This document shows, piece after piece, positions 27,001 to 42,000 of a DNA stretch of 64,000 nt. The notes under the pieces are model-generated. The model worked only from the letters and a program-made list of their open reading frames with translations. It searched no databases and was not told the origin of the DNA. A program made the translations under genes and the position numbers. The DNA comes from Pithys albifrons albifrons. Its lineage: Eukaryota; Chordata; Aves; Passeriformes; Thamnophilidae. Position 1 is the first letter of the stretch. Each line of letters starts with the position of its first letter. Where the stretch lies: the NCBI RefSeq assembly GCF_047495875.1, contig NC_092470.1, positions 14,979,001 through 15,043,000 of the forward strand, written 5' to 3'.

Positions 27001-30000
27001 AGTTCTTCAGTGAGCAGGACCAGGGACCCACACTGATTGCTGCCAAGTGGACTCCGCCGGAGGTCTTTGGAGCTCAGAGAAGAAGCCTCCAAGTTTGTAG
27101 AGGGCTTTTTGTTCTCACCAGAGTCTCCAGCAAGGCCTTCTAGGCTGTAACTAAAGAGAAAGCAAGAGGTTAGATGCTGACAAACTCCTAGGGAACAGTG
27201 TCTTTCAGCACAGAGCACCTCCAAGTGTGAAACACATGGCAGTCACTAACTGAACTGTGCAGGGAAATGCAGGTGTTACTGCTCAACATGTAACTTCTAT
27301 TTTCTTCGGAGCAAAGAGCAGCACCTTTATGCTCCTAATGAGACACAGCAGTTGCCTGAACAACCATTCAAACCCCTGGTCAATAGCCTTTCCTACTGTT
27401 TTTGTCTCTTCTTCTTGAGCAGTGCACAGGAAAATCCAGAAACATCCCTTCTAAAGATTTTGGTATTTCCACATATTCTCTTTTCTAGCTTTTTATTGGG
27501 CTCTCCCTTGGAATAAAGCCACCCAGATTAAAGTACCTTGTATAGCACAGTGCTGCCTGTCCTGGAGCAGCACCCCTCCCAGCAGCCACATCAGCTGCTG
27601 TAACATTCATCTCTGCAGACACTAAATGTATTTTAAAACTTGCCACTGCATAAAGTTTTGGCACTGATAAGATCCCTCTTTCTGTCAAAGCCGGTTTCTT
27701 TTTTTACCTCTTCTGTGATCTTTTTTTTGGAATTCAATAAATGTTGTCACCCCCTCTTTCATATGGGACTATTTAATCTGGTAAATCTTGCCCTAATATT
27801 CTGCTTCTGACCCTCTTGCTCCTTATGCCCAAGCATAACAAACTCACTGAAATGCCAGTGTGGGATCATGTGCAAGCTTTACAGATTCACCTCCCAGTAA
27901 TGAGCACAATTCCATCGCTAATGTTTGATTTGAAAATCACTAAGTCCTCCAAGGCCTACCCTGGATTTACCGAGGCCAATCATGACATCTAAGTGGCCAA
28001 CAAGCTGACATGTAAACAAATGAAAAGGAAAACACACTCCAGACTGTGCAAATGATTTAAACAACCAGAGGAGCTTTAAATTCAGATAGACTTGCAGAGT
28101 GGTGCTTAATGTTCTGGAGTCCCTTAGAAGCATTAAGTGATTGATAAATATGCACCTTGAAAGAAAACATTGCAATAACCATTTAATAAGTAGATTTAGT
28201 ATATTGAAAACACTGTTTTCATGGTAATTAATGAGAAAAAAAGGCTGGTTGAAGCACTGATCATTTAATTCGCTTTAGGAAGATTGCAACTCATCAATGT
28301 ATATTCTCAGCAGGCACTAAAAACTTTATTCTAAAACACCTGTAGAGAGAAATAATTTTTATTTATTTAGAGCAGAATATTTTTTTCTTACTTCCCAAAG
28401 TGGTAACAGTAATGGTACACAGAAAAAATTATGTACTAGTGACAAAATCAGCTAAAACTTGCAAATATTAGCTCATTAAAAAGTTATTAGTGGGTGATAC
28501 TGGTCTGTAGTTTGCTGATTGAAGTATATAGACCAATACTATAATTAAATCTGTAACAGGAAAGACAGATTAACTTCAGATTTTACTCTTCAGACAAAGA
28601 GTTCAGTAGTTCTAGTCACAACCAGCCAGAACAGTCAGAGATAATACTAAAAAGCTATAAAATCTGGGGGGCTGGCTTCCAAGCAATATTAGGTGTAAAG
28701 TTGTGACCTGCAAACATCAATCTCAACTCTGTGACTTTCTACAGAAGATGCAAGCTTTAAGTGCCTGGGAGATTTTCATCTGTGATGATCAGACTGGTTT
28801 TTCATAGTAGGTTTTACATGATTAGTATCTTTGAAAGAAAAAACTACATCTTTCAATTTACAAAGAGCAAATCTGTATGAACTTAAAACCTTTATTCGAT
28901 TATCTGGAACAGAGTAGTGCTGAATCATATTTAATCTTGTTCTGATTCTCTGGCTGACATAATTATCATTATGATCATTGCTGCGGAAAAAACATGGCTT
29001 AACGTCATCACAGAACAGAGCAGCTCAACCCAACAGTGCAGCTTCTTTAATGCTGGAGGCCAGTGAAAAGCAGCCACCACCTTCACCACCTGCACCCCAG
29101 CTCAGAAGATCCATTCCCAAGATTAATTGCTGAAAAAGCAGACCAAGAAAACAAACACATGCACACTTCAGCCAGAGCAGCAGTGGGAAAGGTGATGCAC
29201 AAAAAGCTGACAACAGGGTGTTTGCAGTGCTCCTCTGCTGCTGCACACCATACTTGTTCATACCATACCTTCTACAAGTAAAGTCAGGACCCATGGCAAT
29301 GTACTGTACGCCTGAGGGACACCAGCTCAAACTAGGAACATCAAAAGAGGCAAAGAAAGGAAAAGGGCAGTGATTATTGGATTGTTACAGAACAGGGGAA
29401 TGGTAGAAGACTCACTTTTACATGTCTTGAAAAAACCCCAACCAACAAACTCAGAAACAATGCAGTGCCATATGCCTTGTTGCACGAACACAGCACAGTG
29501 CCCAAAATGCCCAAGGTTACCAATGCACAGGTAGCAGGAACAGCCCATGTGTTCCCCAAACCAATCCCACTGGTTTACAATGTACTGGAGAAACCACTCC
29601 TTGTGGGGAGGGAAGTTTTTTTGGAAAAACATGACTGAAACATACCAAAGCCAATTACTGCACAAGTAATCACATACAGCCGTTGTGTTAGTAATGATTA
29701 GTATTTTTCTGGTAACTCTCATCCTTGAATCAGAAAAAGAATTCCTTATAGATATTTAATAGTTTAAGTCCCCTCCATAGATATATTAACAACCTCACAC
29801 TACACTTAGGAAAAATAAGGAAGGAGACATTCTGAAAAGCTGCAAAGCAAGTCAGTGAAAGAGGCTGAAAAGAAACAACAGACTCATCTTACTATTAACT
29901 TGGGATTAAATCAAGAGTGCTTCTGATTAGAAAAGCTTTCAGCTCCCATACCCCAAAAGAGTCCCAAAGTTGCACCATGAAAGACATAAGAAATGCAAAT

Positions 30001-33000
30001 ACAGAATGCAAATATTATGGTTTCTATTTTAAACACTGCTTTTGTTATTTTTGCTCTGTCAGCTCATGGCCCAATTACAGGTTTTGCAGACACAGATAAA
30101 TCCATCTTCTTGTCAGCTATGACACATAAATGATCCCTAAATCCTGGAAAAGCTGTCCAGGAAACATATATTGTCTGAAGGGAATTTTGCATCAGCACAG
30201 ATCTGCCAGAGCAGCACGGCACAAGTCCTGCTCCCAGCCCCTGGCCTGTGATCCATGCATGGAGAGAGAGGACATGGCCAGAGAATGCTGTGCTCTGGGA
30301 CATGGGACTACAACAGTAGAACAAGTCCAAGCATTCCTGGGCCGGGAACTGTGAGTGCCAGAAGCCTCCGAGAACACAGGGGAGGTTTAAACCCACTGAC
30401 TGCATCGTGTCGTGCCAAGTCCTTATACAGTGTCCACACACAATATTGGAAACATTCTAGAAGAGTTTGACTGTTTGTGTTCAATGGTTGAGTTCAAATA
30501 ACTGCTACCTGTTTTATAAAGGTATTAATTGGGTGAGGATACACCCAAGTGCTAAAACTGTAAGGAAGGGAAGTAGAAGGATGGAAGAAGAGCAGCTGTA
30601 TTTACGTAGGAGGAAGCCTGAAAGTGGTGTAAGATCTCAAAGAAGGAAAAAGATCTTTTGGCAAGGGCTGTAGAAAGCACTCTTGCAGGATCACAGTCCT
30701 GCTAGGAAGCCACCCACACCATATGGCAACACCATAAAAAACAAACAAGATCAATGCAGAGCACACAAAATGCCTCCAGAGAAGACAGCTTGGGGAAGGG
30801 GGATGAGCTGTTACCTACACCAGCATAAGCTGCTGGAATCAGTTTCAGGCTGCTGCTCTGCAAGTGGGGTTAGAGAGGATGGTACCAAAATGGTTGGGAG
30901 GCCAGAAAAAGAGAGGTCGCTTATGAAAGAATTACCACACATTTCAGATAAGACTAGGGACTTTAGGTTGCTATTTGAGACATTTTCTTTATTCTATGTG
31001 TAAGCTCAGTATTTCAAGTTATTTTGACTCTAAATAGTAACACAGCTTCTACAGGGGAGCCTTAAGAGAAGAGATGACTGAAAAAGATGTTCATTTGCAT
31101 GAGCTGAGAAGATAAGCACTGCACTGCTTCCTCCAGAGCACTGTGATGCAAATAGAATGGCTTCTTAGAAATAAAAAACTGTGTTGTTTCTTGTGCTTTT
31201 TTTTCTTCCTTTTTATTTTTAAGAGCTCTCTCCTGAACTGTACAGCACTGCTCTCAGGGCTTCATTTATGGCGACGCATGATAAGGCACAGGGATTTTTT
31301 TGGTCATAACATCACAGTAACATCTTTTGCACATGTGGAAATGTGGTAGTTTGTTTACACAAACATCACCCCATCCATTTCAAGAGAAGTGAAATACTGA
31401 GTTAACCTGCCATAGGAGGAGAGGTAGCAGGCTGTGGGAGATGAGAACAGGTTGAATCACTGAAGGGCAGAGGCTAAACTGCTCTATTTCCTTTAGCCTA
31501 AAATGTCTTAGTGTGGACAATCCACATCTGCTGTGTCAAAAATTAAGTGTCCTGTTTTATATATTAATAGACAACACAAAGGTAATGTAACTGAAAATGC
31601 ATATCTGCATGATGGAAGAGGATTTGAAAAAATATGAAAGTTTCTATAGAGAGGAAAACCACATGGAAGTAAAGAGAAAACCAGAGCTTGTTTCCTATTT
31701 TTTTAGGAAGATAACAAGAGCAAAATTAAAGCCATTTAATTCAACCAGCTGCAGATCTGCAGAGTGTCACTAAATCTGAGAGTGCATCTGATCCATTCCC
31801 TCCTCACGTGCCCCTTCTGCAAGTCTTGCCAGGAGTCTTTGATGTGGTTTAAATCCCAATCACACACAATGCTCCCAGGTAAACAATTATTTTAACGCAA
31901 CTCCAAATCTTACACCTGGCAAAAGCCAATTAAATGATATGTGAGATTTCTCCACGTTATTAACATATCATCCTGGAGAAAATGACTAGAAGCATGTGCT
32001 TTGTGGGGCACAAAAACTGCCCTGGGTCAGACTGGAGAGGGAAAGCAGCCAAGCAGGATGCACAGCTCTAATGCCAACGCTTCCAGAGATATTATGGGTT
32101 TGCTAACATGAGAGTATAGAGTTAGTACACACTCAAACACAAACCAGTTAGTCACATTAGTTGGCTTTGTACCTTCTCCTATGAATGGGAGGCTTCTTTA
32201 TACCATCCCCCAGAACTCGCATTGAACTGAAAATGAATCATGGAGAGTGGTCAGCAGCTTGAATAGAAAAAAAATGAACAAATGGCAGCTAAAGGATTAA
32301 TATCCCTGACACACAAACAGAGGGAATGGACATACAGGGAAAACACAAAATTAAATACTGAAGGAAGTAATGAGTCTCTGTGTTCCTCCTCTCCTTTACA
32401 AATAGATCTGAGTTTCGGTTCTTGTACTTCACACAGAAAGAAGATTGTACAGGTATTGACCATGTTGCAACTTTGCTGCTGCCAAAGCCAGTCAATTTGA
32501 AGTTTAGACAAGGCTAAACTCTTTGACAGAAGCTATTAGCAACAGTGATCAACACCAGCTCCAGTTCTGCAGTGCTTAATCCATTAGTGAAAAACAGGGG
32601 CGTTTCTTCCCGGCTGGAACGTTAAACACACTGCAGCATTGTTGAAAGACAGGCATTTCAAATCCGCTATGAATGTCAGGAATTAACCCAAGGATGATCA
32701 TCCTTTTGTGGCAGCCTTGTTAGTTTTCTTTGCATTTTTAATAGCAAAATGTAGACATGAGGATTACCCGTGAAGTGTGTTTGAGGAGAGACGGGAAGCA
32801 GAGGGGAACTGAGCATATTTTCACATTTCATTTAAGATTATTACTTTTTTTTCTGATCTTTTTTGTGAATAAACTTTTATGCTTGTCCCTCTTACAAAGA
32901 GATAACATGAAACAGTGGAAAAGACCAAATCCGACAAAAGGCTGATTTTTTTTCTGTTGGCTTTTTGGGTCCTGTATCAACAGCTCTATTTAAGCTTGAC

Positions 33001-36000
33001 TTAGCTGTAACTTCTCACAAGGTGAAAGACTATTCTTGGTGTGGATGGGGGCTGAACCAGGCTGCAAGTCCTTTGCTGGGACAGAAGGCAACTCTCAGAG
33101 TTCAACTGATGGTGCAGAGTCTGCAAACCCATTCCTCTTCCTGGCTCCACAGCCCAGTTCTAAGCCTTGGTCTGGTCTTGCTGGCAATTACACTTTATTT
33201 GGGTAATTTCTCCCTATTTAATGAGTGCAACCTGCTCACCTATAGAGCAGAGAAGTGCCATGGGTGCCCGTGGGAGGGGAGGGGGCATAGACAAAGGGTG
33301 GCAGGTGGTGAGAGCAGCAGAGATCCAGCCCAACAGCCGGACAAATCTCAGCTAAGGCTTGTGCTCCATGTTACTTCACTTCAAAGGTTTGCAAAAGTCA
33401 AATTACAATAAGGGCTTTTCACCTTTGAATGGAAAAGCATCTATTGCTTGTGAAATAAATGAATAAGGAAACATTCCAAGTTTAACTGATTTCAATGAAA
33501 GTCACTTGTTCACATTTCACTTTCTCAGTATTTGTTGTTGCTCACTAAGCAACCGCAGTCTCAACATCACAACAGCCACGTATCAAAAGAACAAAGAAAA
33601 CAAGAAAATAACAAACCAAATAATCCAAATTCCTTTCTAACAGAAGCATAAAAACAAACATGAACCAAATCAGCACCATAGACCCACCCATCTTTTTTTT
33701 TTTAATTAACCTACGTGACAGCTATCCTCATGCAGCCACAGCTGTATCTGAGAACATATGAGAACAATTACTGTTCCTTTAACTCAGATTTTCTTACATT
33801 TACAATGAATGTATTTTTCCCTATCAGAAACAGCCTCCGAATCTGATGCAGTAGAATTTAACCCCATCTGTTTGGTGTTATTACCCTCAAAAATCCTTAC
33901 GCGACAGGCCCTACACTTAAAAATAAATGTCTCCAAATGAGTTTATGAACTTATGGACTCATTCTGTCATAAACATGCAAGTATGCCTTATGCTGACTCT
34001 TTTGTACCTTAAAAAAGACAAGTATTACTTAATTTATGTAAATATTTCTTGAGGACCAGGAATGAAGCTCAAAAAGGTGACAGTGGTAGAAAAAAACAGT
34101 AACAAATCTTTCACCCTGTGTTACTCAGAGGGTCCTGAATGTTTTTCATCATTGACTTTGAAATCTGAAGGGTCTACAATATTCCCTTAGTGATACCCAC
34201 AGCTCATAATGTGTGAAAGATGCACACATTCCTGATGGGAGGCTGCAGCCCCTCCCTGGATTATCCGAACAGGTCAATAACAATTTACCAAGAATCCATT
34301 GTGAGCGATCAGTTTTAATTTAATGCCATCCATAACCAAATGCAAAGGCTCCCTTTATGTTAAGAGCAGATCCATGGCCATGATGACAGCAGCGGGCAGA
34401 TGGAGATCTGTGTGATGAGCTGCAGGGAGGATACAGCAGTCTGGCCCTCCTAAAACAACTCAGTTGTAATGCTCTGGAAGCATTAACACACATGGCCAAA
34501 CCTCCACTGGATTCAGAACATGCAGGGTTTAACCCCAAGTGTCCGGCAGCCTGGATGCTGAGCCGTGCAGAGCATTCGCAGGGAACCTTACATCAGTTAC
34601 TGCTTATTGGTCTGCACCTTCCTTTACTCCATCTTCCCGCTGAGACGGGGGACTGAGCAACTTTTCTTCTCACAGTCATTTGGTCCCAGCATCTACACAC
34701 TCAACGTGGCTCTTACACCTCTCCCACTTATATCTTCTGAAGGAATAAATGGGAAAACTTCTCTTTTTTGTGGACACCACCAGGGGCATTGGTGATGAGT
34801 TAGGTGGGACTTACTGTCAATGACAGACTGAGGTGGAATCAATTCTGAGAGACAGGGATGACCCATCTCACCACTATGAACAGTCCCTCCAGACCTTTTT
34901 TTAAAACCCTAGTGCCTGTGCTATGTTTTAATACAAGCAGAGCAACAATGGCCATGTTTATTTTGTGGAAAAAGAGATTTAACACTCTGATAATTCCCTT
35001 AGCAAAGCCCTTCATATAGAACCAAGTGATGACAGTTCTAATGAAACACCTGTCCCAAGGTAACTCCATTCCCTCTGGAAAGCTCAAGCATACTGTAGGT
35101 ATTAAGCACTTTAATCCTGAAAGTTAATTTAAGGAAAACAAACAAAAATATGTTAGGAGATTGTCTTCACTCCTTCGAGTGAAAAAGAAATAATCAGAAG
35201 TGACATCCTCGCTCTTCTGTTTTATCACGCCAAGCCTAATAAACACGCATGAATGGGTGCAGAGGAAACCAAAGCAGCTCTACACTCACCTCCTCTGGTT
35301 TATTTCTGCTTCATTGGTGGCGTTCTTCCCTGGCCCCCAGCTGTGCCGACGGAAAGGAGACAGTGGTCGCATGGAGTTGCGCAGGACAGAGGAATGAGTG
35401 GGCACGTCTGTGATACTGTCCAGCTCCTCCTCCTTCTCTCCTCCCTCAGAGGCCACCATGTTGGTGCAGCTGCCATCCAGGCTGTGCCTGTCCTTGGGCT
35501 GGGCAAAGTTCACCGTCGGTGGGAAGGGAAGGGATGTGTCGCTGCCCAGGGATGAGTTCCTCTCCAGGGACATGGTGTCATCTGCAGAGGAACTGGAGCT
35601 GGTGACATCACATGCAGACTGTTCCTCTTCAGGCTGCTGTGGGCAGGAAAAATTAATTATATATTAAAGCAGAATGAGAGACTGATTTGGTTTGGAAGGG
35701 GCCTTTAAAGACCACCTACTCCAAAACCCCTTGCCATGGGCAGGGACTTTGCTCACTAGATCAAGCTGCTCGAAGTCCCATCCAACCTGACCTTAAAACA
35801 CTTCCAATGATGCAAATTCATTTAACATTTTAAATAAACGCAACTATTTTTTACTTCATGTGAGCTGAAAGATTTGTTAGTCGATAGCGTAAGGCAAATA
35901 AACCATCACAGAACCAAGACTTTTTGTTCTGGTTTTAAAAGAGGGTCAAATGCTTTGCAGGGTGATCTCTTCCACCCCACAAGTCCCTGGTTGCCGTAAC

Positions 36001-39000
36001 CCTGGGCTGCAGCTTGAGTCCTCTGCCTGCCTTCCTCTTCCCAGTTCCAAGTTTCATTCTGCACAGAAAATCCTGTTCCTCTCAGCATTTTGGGCTAAAC
36101 CTGTTATTGATCAAGGTGCCATAAAACTGCCAAAGGCTTACTGAAAGCAAGTGATGGGTAACTGGGTCATCACAACTGATGACAAACTCCAGCCTCTCCT
36201 GTGAGACTGAGATGGGGTTGTAGAGCTCAAGGATGACGCACTGTTCCACTGCATCATGCAGCACAAAAGGACAATTACTCAGTAGCAGAAAACAGACAGG
36301 AAAAAAAATGAAAGCTTAAATCCCCATCCCCTGCTACTTTCCATTAAGCAGAAAGTTAATACCAGGGTCTGCAGCATTTTTCAAATCCAACTGTAATTGA
36401 AAAATACTATTCTACATGATCAACCTCCCTGTATTACAGATCTTGAGTCATACTGCAATTTTTGGGTTTAGTTTGCTCCAAAAGCAGTACGTAGAAGCCA
36501 AACTGGTTCTCTTTGGCCCAAGGCCACAGGCTGACCATACAGCGTAAGAAGAGCCCGTGGCTCCCTGCGATCCCCGTAGCTAGCATAAAAAACACAAGCA
36601 TCTCTCTGACATCCCCTCCGGTCTGAAATGGTGTTTGCCTCGAGGGACTGACATGGGAAGTTTCAATTTATCCTCCTGCAGAGCCCTGCCCTGTATCATT
36701 TAAAATAATAACAGTCAGAATGCTCTGTCAGGCCATGTACAACAGACTGTTCAGCAAAGCCACAGTGGGTAATGGTCCTCAAGCAGTGGGCTCGGAGGGC
36801 TCGGCAGAAGTTGAGCACTGGAGGAGCTGCAGGCTCCAATGGGATACAAAATCCCATTCCCAGAAGGGAAAGATGGGCATCAGAACCCATGGAGAGCAGG
36901 ATGAATGGGAGCAATGCTGCCTCATGGCAGTCCTGACCTCAGATCCCAACCCCAGTGTTAAACACTCCAGAGACTTTTGCTTTTATTGGCTTTTTTTGAT
37001 GGTTTAAATAAATGCTGTCACACTATTTCCCTTCTTACATCCATCAAAGGGAAGAAGGAAAAAAAAAGACATCATCCACAGCACAACACCAAATAACAGT
37101 ATACCTTCTAAACACAAAATACTAAAAAACACACTAAAAATACAACTCTCCAAAAACATGCATTCCACGGTAAGGTGTGTCAAATATTAATGGTGAATTT
37201 TTGTAAACTACATTCTGTAAATTAGTAAACTATTGGATTTGACAGATTTGAAGTGTAGGTTGAAAGAAAAGGGAACTGAAATGGATGCCCTGCAAAGTTT
37301 TTGATGTTGTTTGGCATGATTCAAGATAATCTGATATTTGTGTGAGTCATGATGAGAGCTTACTGAATTGCTTAAATACTGACAAATCAAGTAGTTATTA
37401 TGTGGATAATACTCCTGCAGTAGAGGAAACAGTCTGCTTCACTTTTATGAGACAGGAAAATACTGTCAGACATTAAGTCAGGCTGGACGAGGGTTTGAAC
37501 AACCTGGTCTAGTTGAAGGTTCCCTGCCCACAGCAGGGGATTACAACTGGGTCATCTTTCAGGTCCCTTCCAACCCAAACCATCCTAGGATTCTATGACT
37601 GGGACAGCACAGCACCAGAGATGACTGTCTCTGAGCTGTGCAAAGTACGGGACAGTTTGAAAACACTCAGTCTGGATGCAACTACAGCAACAATAGGGCA
37701 GAACACCAAATTATATGGGGAGGAATTAGAGTAAAAAAAGAGGAATTTTCCCAGATGAAAACACTTCTCCAGTTAAAAATGCAGAACAAACACCACTTCC
37801 CTAACAAGGAAGATTTCGGGCTTCTATTGTAAAATGCAGTTCAAGGAGATATTTTAAAAAAAAGGAAATACATTTGGTCCATTTCAACTTTTACCTTGAG
37901 CATCAGACTGACGACAGAACATAACAAACAATTCCCTTGAACTTGTGACCCATGCTTATTCCTCTAAAAATATTCTGCCTTCATTTCAATGATGTTTTCT
38001 GGGGGTTTTTTTGAAACAAAGAAAACAGTTAATATGAAAGAGGACTTTGTCTGCAAAATGCCAAATGTGGCTGACGCATCTCAAAAACATCTATATTGCA
38101 ATCACCTCTGCAAAAAATTAGCTATCAAGTCAAGGGCCAGTAAATATGCATTGCTCTTTGATCCTACTTGACTAAGAAAATATACTGTTTGCTGAACAGA
38201 AGTAGTTCTTTAATGTATTCTATTCCTACAGGAAAAATGAAACATTAAAGAAACAATTTTCTTCAAGTTAGGCTTGCTGGATTGGCCCTCAACAAATTCA
38301 ACCCTTAACTCTGACCATAAACCTCATGGCTGAAAAGAGCTTTCACAGACATTTGCTAATGGACATTTTCTCTGCTCAGAAACAGTACTTGATGAGAAGC
38401 TAGTAAGAAAAAAACCAGATAAGGCATAAAAGTGACTATTCAGAGAAAGCAATCATGTGCTTCTTCATGAATAGGGATAAGGGAAATCACTGGATTGGTT
38501 CTGGTATAAGATAACTTCTTCAACTAAAACCCTCCGCTGTAGGAGGTCTTGATAAGGGGAATTAAAATGTTCTTTCAATCATTTCCATGATGACAACAAA
38601 GTGCTGAAACATAAACTCTCCCCGATCTCCCATGTGACAAAGACATTAAAGGTGTTACATTATTTTAAAAAGAAGATGAAAAAAATTAAACCATGGCATC
38701 CTGAAGTTTATTTGCAATACCACTAAAGGAGTCAACATACTTGGTTGGCTTGATATATAACCCAGCAGAGCAAATTTTTACTTGGATTTGCCTATGGTTC
38801 CAAGTTGCCTAAAATGAACCTTAATAGTGACCTCCTATTAATTATTTATCATAACCTTAATGATTCAGAGTGGAGGAGTCTCCCCCTGGTGAAAGTCATT
38901 CTGTTCAAACTTTTATTCCTTTGGGTGTGTATTTTCTGCGTGGCTGTTGGGGTTTTTTGTTTGTTTTTAAACAATAATTCTGAAAAAAGGCAAAATATTT

Positions 39001-42000
39001 ATGTATTTGTGTATTTCTTTGAGCAAACCAAAACATAGGAAGAAATTCAACAAAATTCAAGAAGTTGAGTTGCAGTCCCTTCCTTTGGCAATGATCTACA
39101 GGTTCCTGACTTGCTCCGTCTGAATCATTTCCCAAGAGGCACATTAAAAAGCTTCCCAGTAACGCTGGATTTCAGTGGCAGGTTAAAAGTTAAGATGAGC
39201 AAAGCGTATGGGCTCCACCCCAGGATGTTGCCAGATGATTGTGAGAAATGACTTTATGCAGCATTAATCATTCAGAAAGGAGGGTGCTGCAAAGGCTGCC
39301 CAGATGACTGACTGAGACAGAGAAGGAAAAGCAGGATGATGAGGATGCAGGAATGAAACGCTGACACAGAAAAAAATAAAACATTTTGCTGAAGCCATAG
39401 ACTTGGAAGCAGTTTTTGGATCTCAGTGACATTCTCTAAAGTCTGAATAAACAAGGCAGGTTTTAGTGCTAAAGCTCCCTGAACCCGGCAGCTCATGTTA
39501 CACAGCTCAGCACAAGTCCTTCAGCGACAGAACGAAAAGAGATAAGCTCAGGAGAGGGCAAGGAGATGGTAAAGAGCATACACCAAACACCAGGGACAGG
39601 GTAAGGCAGCTGTAGATTTTATGACCCTGCAGACTCCAATTCTTCAAGGTCCTGGGACAGAATCAGTGCTTACAATTTATGAATTTCAAGTGATGTCTAT
39701 GGAAGCAGCCCAAAGACCCTGGACAGACAACAACTTGTTCTTCCTACAGTTCTTTTCATGTATTAAGCAGTTAACAAAGAAGGAGTTATTTCCACAATAA
39801 AAAAGGCCAACTCTAGTAGACAAAAGTTCAACTCTTGTTCCATAGAAAAGAGAAACAAGAACAGGACCAGTAATAACAATAATCATCACAATACAGAAAT
39901 GTTTGAGATCCTCTTTTTGTTCATAAACATATTCTTTCTCTTCCCAATTTGATATGGAAATTGTACTGTTTAATAGGTTTATAACTAATCAACTAGAACA
40001 AATACATGCATCTTACAATATTTTTCAGAAGAAAGATTACTGCCATCACTTATTTTAGTGATTATTAAAAATATTTATAATTTGCATTTCTACCAGCTGG
40101 GCTCAGTAGTCCAAAACAAAAAAAGATTTAATTAAGGAACAAGCTCACAACACTAAACTAGTGTCTCTGATCCTTCTAGAAATAACTGGAACTGTAGAAA
40201 AGGCCCTCAGATAAATACTGAGAAAGGAGACAAGGAATCAAATTAGTCAGCCGAACAGAGACAAATAAAGTGACTGAGGTTGAGATTAGCTTTGAATAAC
40301 TTCCTAAACTCAACTCAGGAACCTTTTGAAGCCATTTGCAGATGAAGTCTGCAATCACCTGCATAATGAGAACAAGGCAAAGGTTGCCAAATTAAGAAAT
40401 TCTCTTTCTACAAAGAAAAAAAATTTCCTCCCTCTGTCCTCTCTCCACTGGCAACTGAAGATCTGTTTTTCCTACCACCTCCTCCTTTCCCTGCAGCATC
40501 CTTGCTACATTGCACTACCTATTCTTTTTCCGTTTTAATTTTCTTTCTTGCATTTGGAGAAGGAAACTTTCCACATAAAAAAGGGAAAAAAAGCTAAAAT
40601 TTGCTGTGTTTCCACAGCACTCTTCTCCTACACATCCCCACACAGGTATTAAATCAAGCTCAAATGGCAGTTGGCTGTTGCAATTTGCGCCACTCTACAG
40701 AAGAAAACTGAAGAGTCTGCTCTGACAAATGGCCTTGTATTCCCACAATCCAGGGTCCCGGATCTCTTTGAGGGCAAGATGGGAAAGGGTGAGGCTGGTG
40801 AGCTCTGTGCCCTACCACATGCATTAAGGATGACTTTCCTGATCATTTATAGCACATGAGATCACTTAGCCTGGGCTGTGGTGTTTCCCGTCCTGCTGGA
40901 AAATATTCGCCATCCTCTGATTTGATTTAAGCAAACAGATATTTTTCTGAAAGCAAGTGTGAAAGCTACTCCTAAAGTTTAGTTTTTTGGAGCAAGAGCA
41001 GTGCCTGCTCAAACAGGTGAGTTGGAGCTGAACCAAAGTGTGTGATTTCATGGAGACCAAGGTGATAGCTGTTCTCAAGAAGGTTCACATCTCCCTTGGT
41101 TCTGCATCACTATATTCTTTCTGGGTGCTTTTTCATCATTTATTTACAGAAAGAAGAATATAAATTACCAGCAAAACGATTCTGAAAGAGGAAAACCTAA
41201 TCATTCTCTCAATAAATTCAGACTACTCTGACCCAGACGCAAAAGACTGAGGCCAAAGACAGGCATCCTCTGCTCAGGAGACTGACTCTGTCTCTCAGGG
41301 CTCTCCCACTCCTCCTTCTCAGCCATGAGCAACACCAAGGGCACAGGGATGACTAAGGTTAGTAATGACTTCTGTTGTTGATTTTAAGCAGACTTGAAAA
41401 CATTTTCATTTCACTTGCTCGCAAACAGACGTTAGAAGTATGTCACCTAGGCAACAAAACTATTCCCTGGAATTGGCCTCAAATATTCAGAGTGAGTGTT
41501 TCCTTCCTATCACACTGAATTTACAGAAAAACACTGGTTCCTCTGAGAATTACAGTATATAAATATGGAGGTGTCAGCACAGAGGTCACAGTTTGCTGGA
41601 GAAAAGCTCTTTGTTACATGGGTTAAAGATGGATTTTGTATCGTCTGTGCAATCCCCAATGACCTTGCAAGAAAATCCACCTTTTCAACTGTTCCTCTGG
41701 TGCCTGATTTACTTTTGGACAGACAAAATTATTTCCATTTTTTTAACACTCAGGGCTGCAGGTTTTGGAATTCTGCTGAAAGTAAATATATCCCTCATGT
41801 TTCTGCATTGGAGGAGGAGACTGTATCCTTCCCATCTATTTCGTTCCAGGATAATCGTTTCCAGGTTTCTAATTCACCAGTGAAACCAAGATGATCTGCC
41901 TTTGCCAAATGGGTATATCAGATCGGGCCTCAGAGCTTTTTTTAACCATATCCCAACAAGGCCTTCCTACCTTTCCAAAGACAAGGTCTTCCATCCCATC

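Larger units (their letters stand above)
35634..41970 (-). other. Intron (Ser-rich linker), with two CR1 fragments
   Basis: 6.3 kb. Holds CR1 fragments at 35672-35822 and 37480-37602. An exon-like open stretch at 36142-36248 is discussed in the findings. Otherwise A+T-rich. Confidence 0.8.

Noticed and set aside
29025..30470. Several 60-130 codon frames on both strands in the 5-kb intron
   Set aside because: No recognisable domains and no phase-compatible splice sites; treated as chance.
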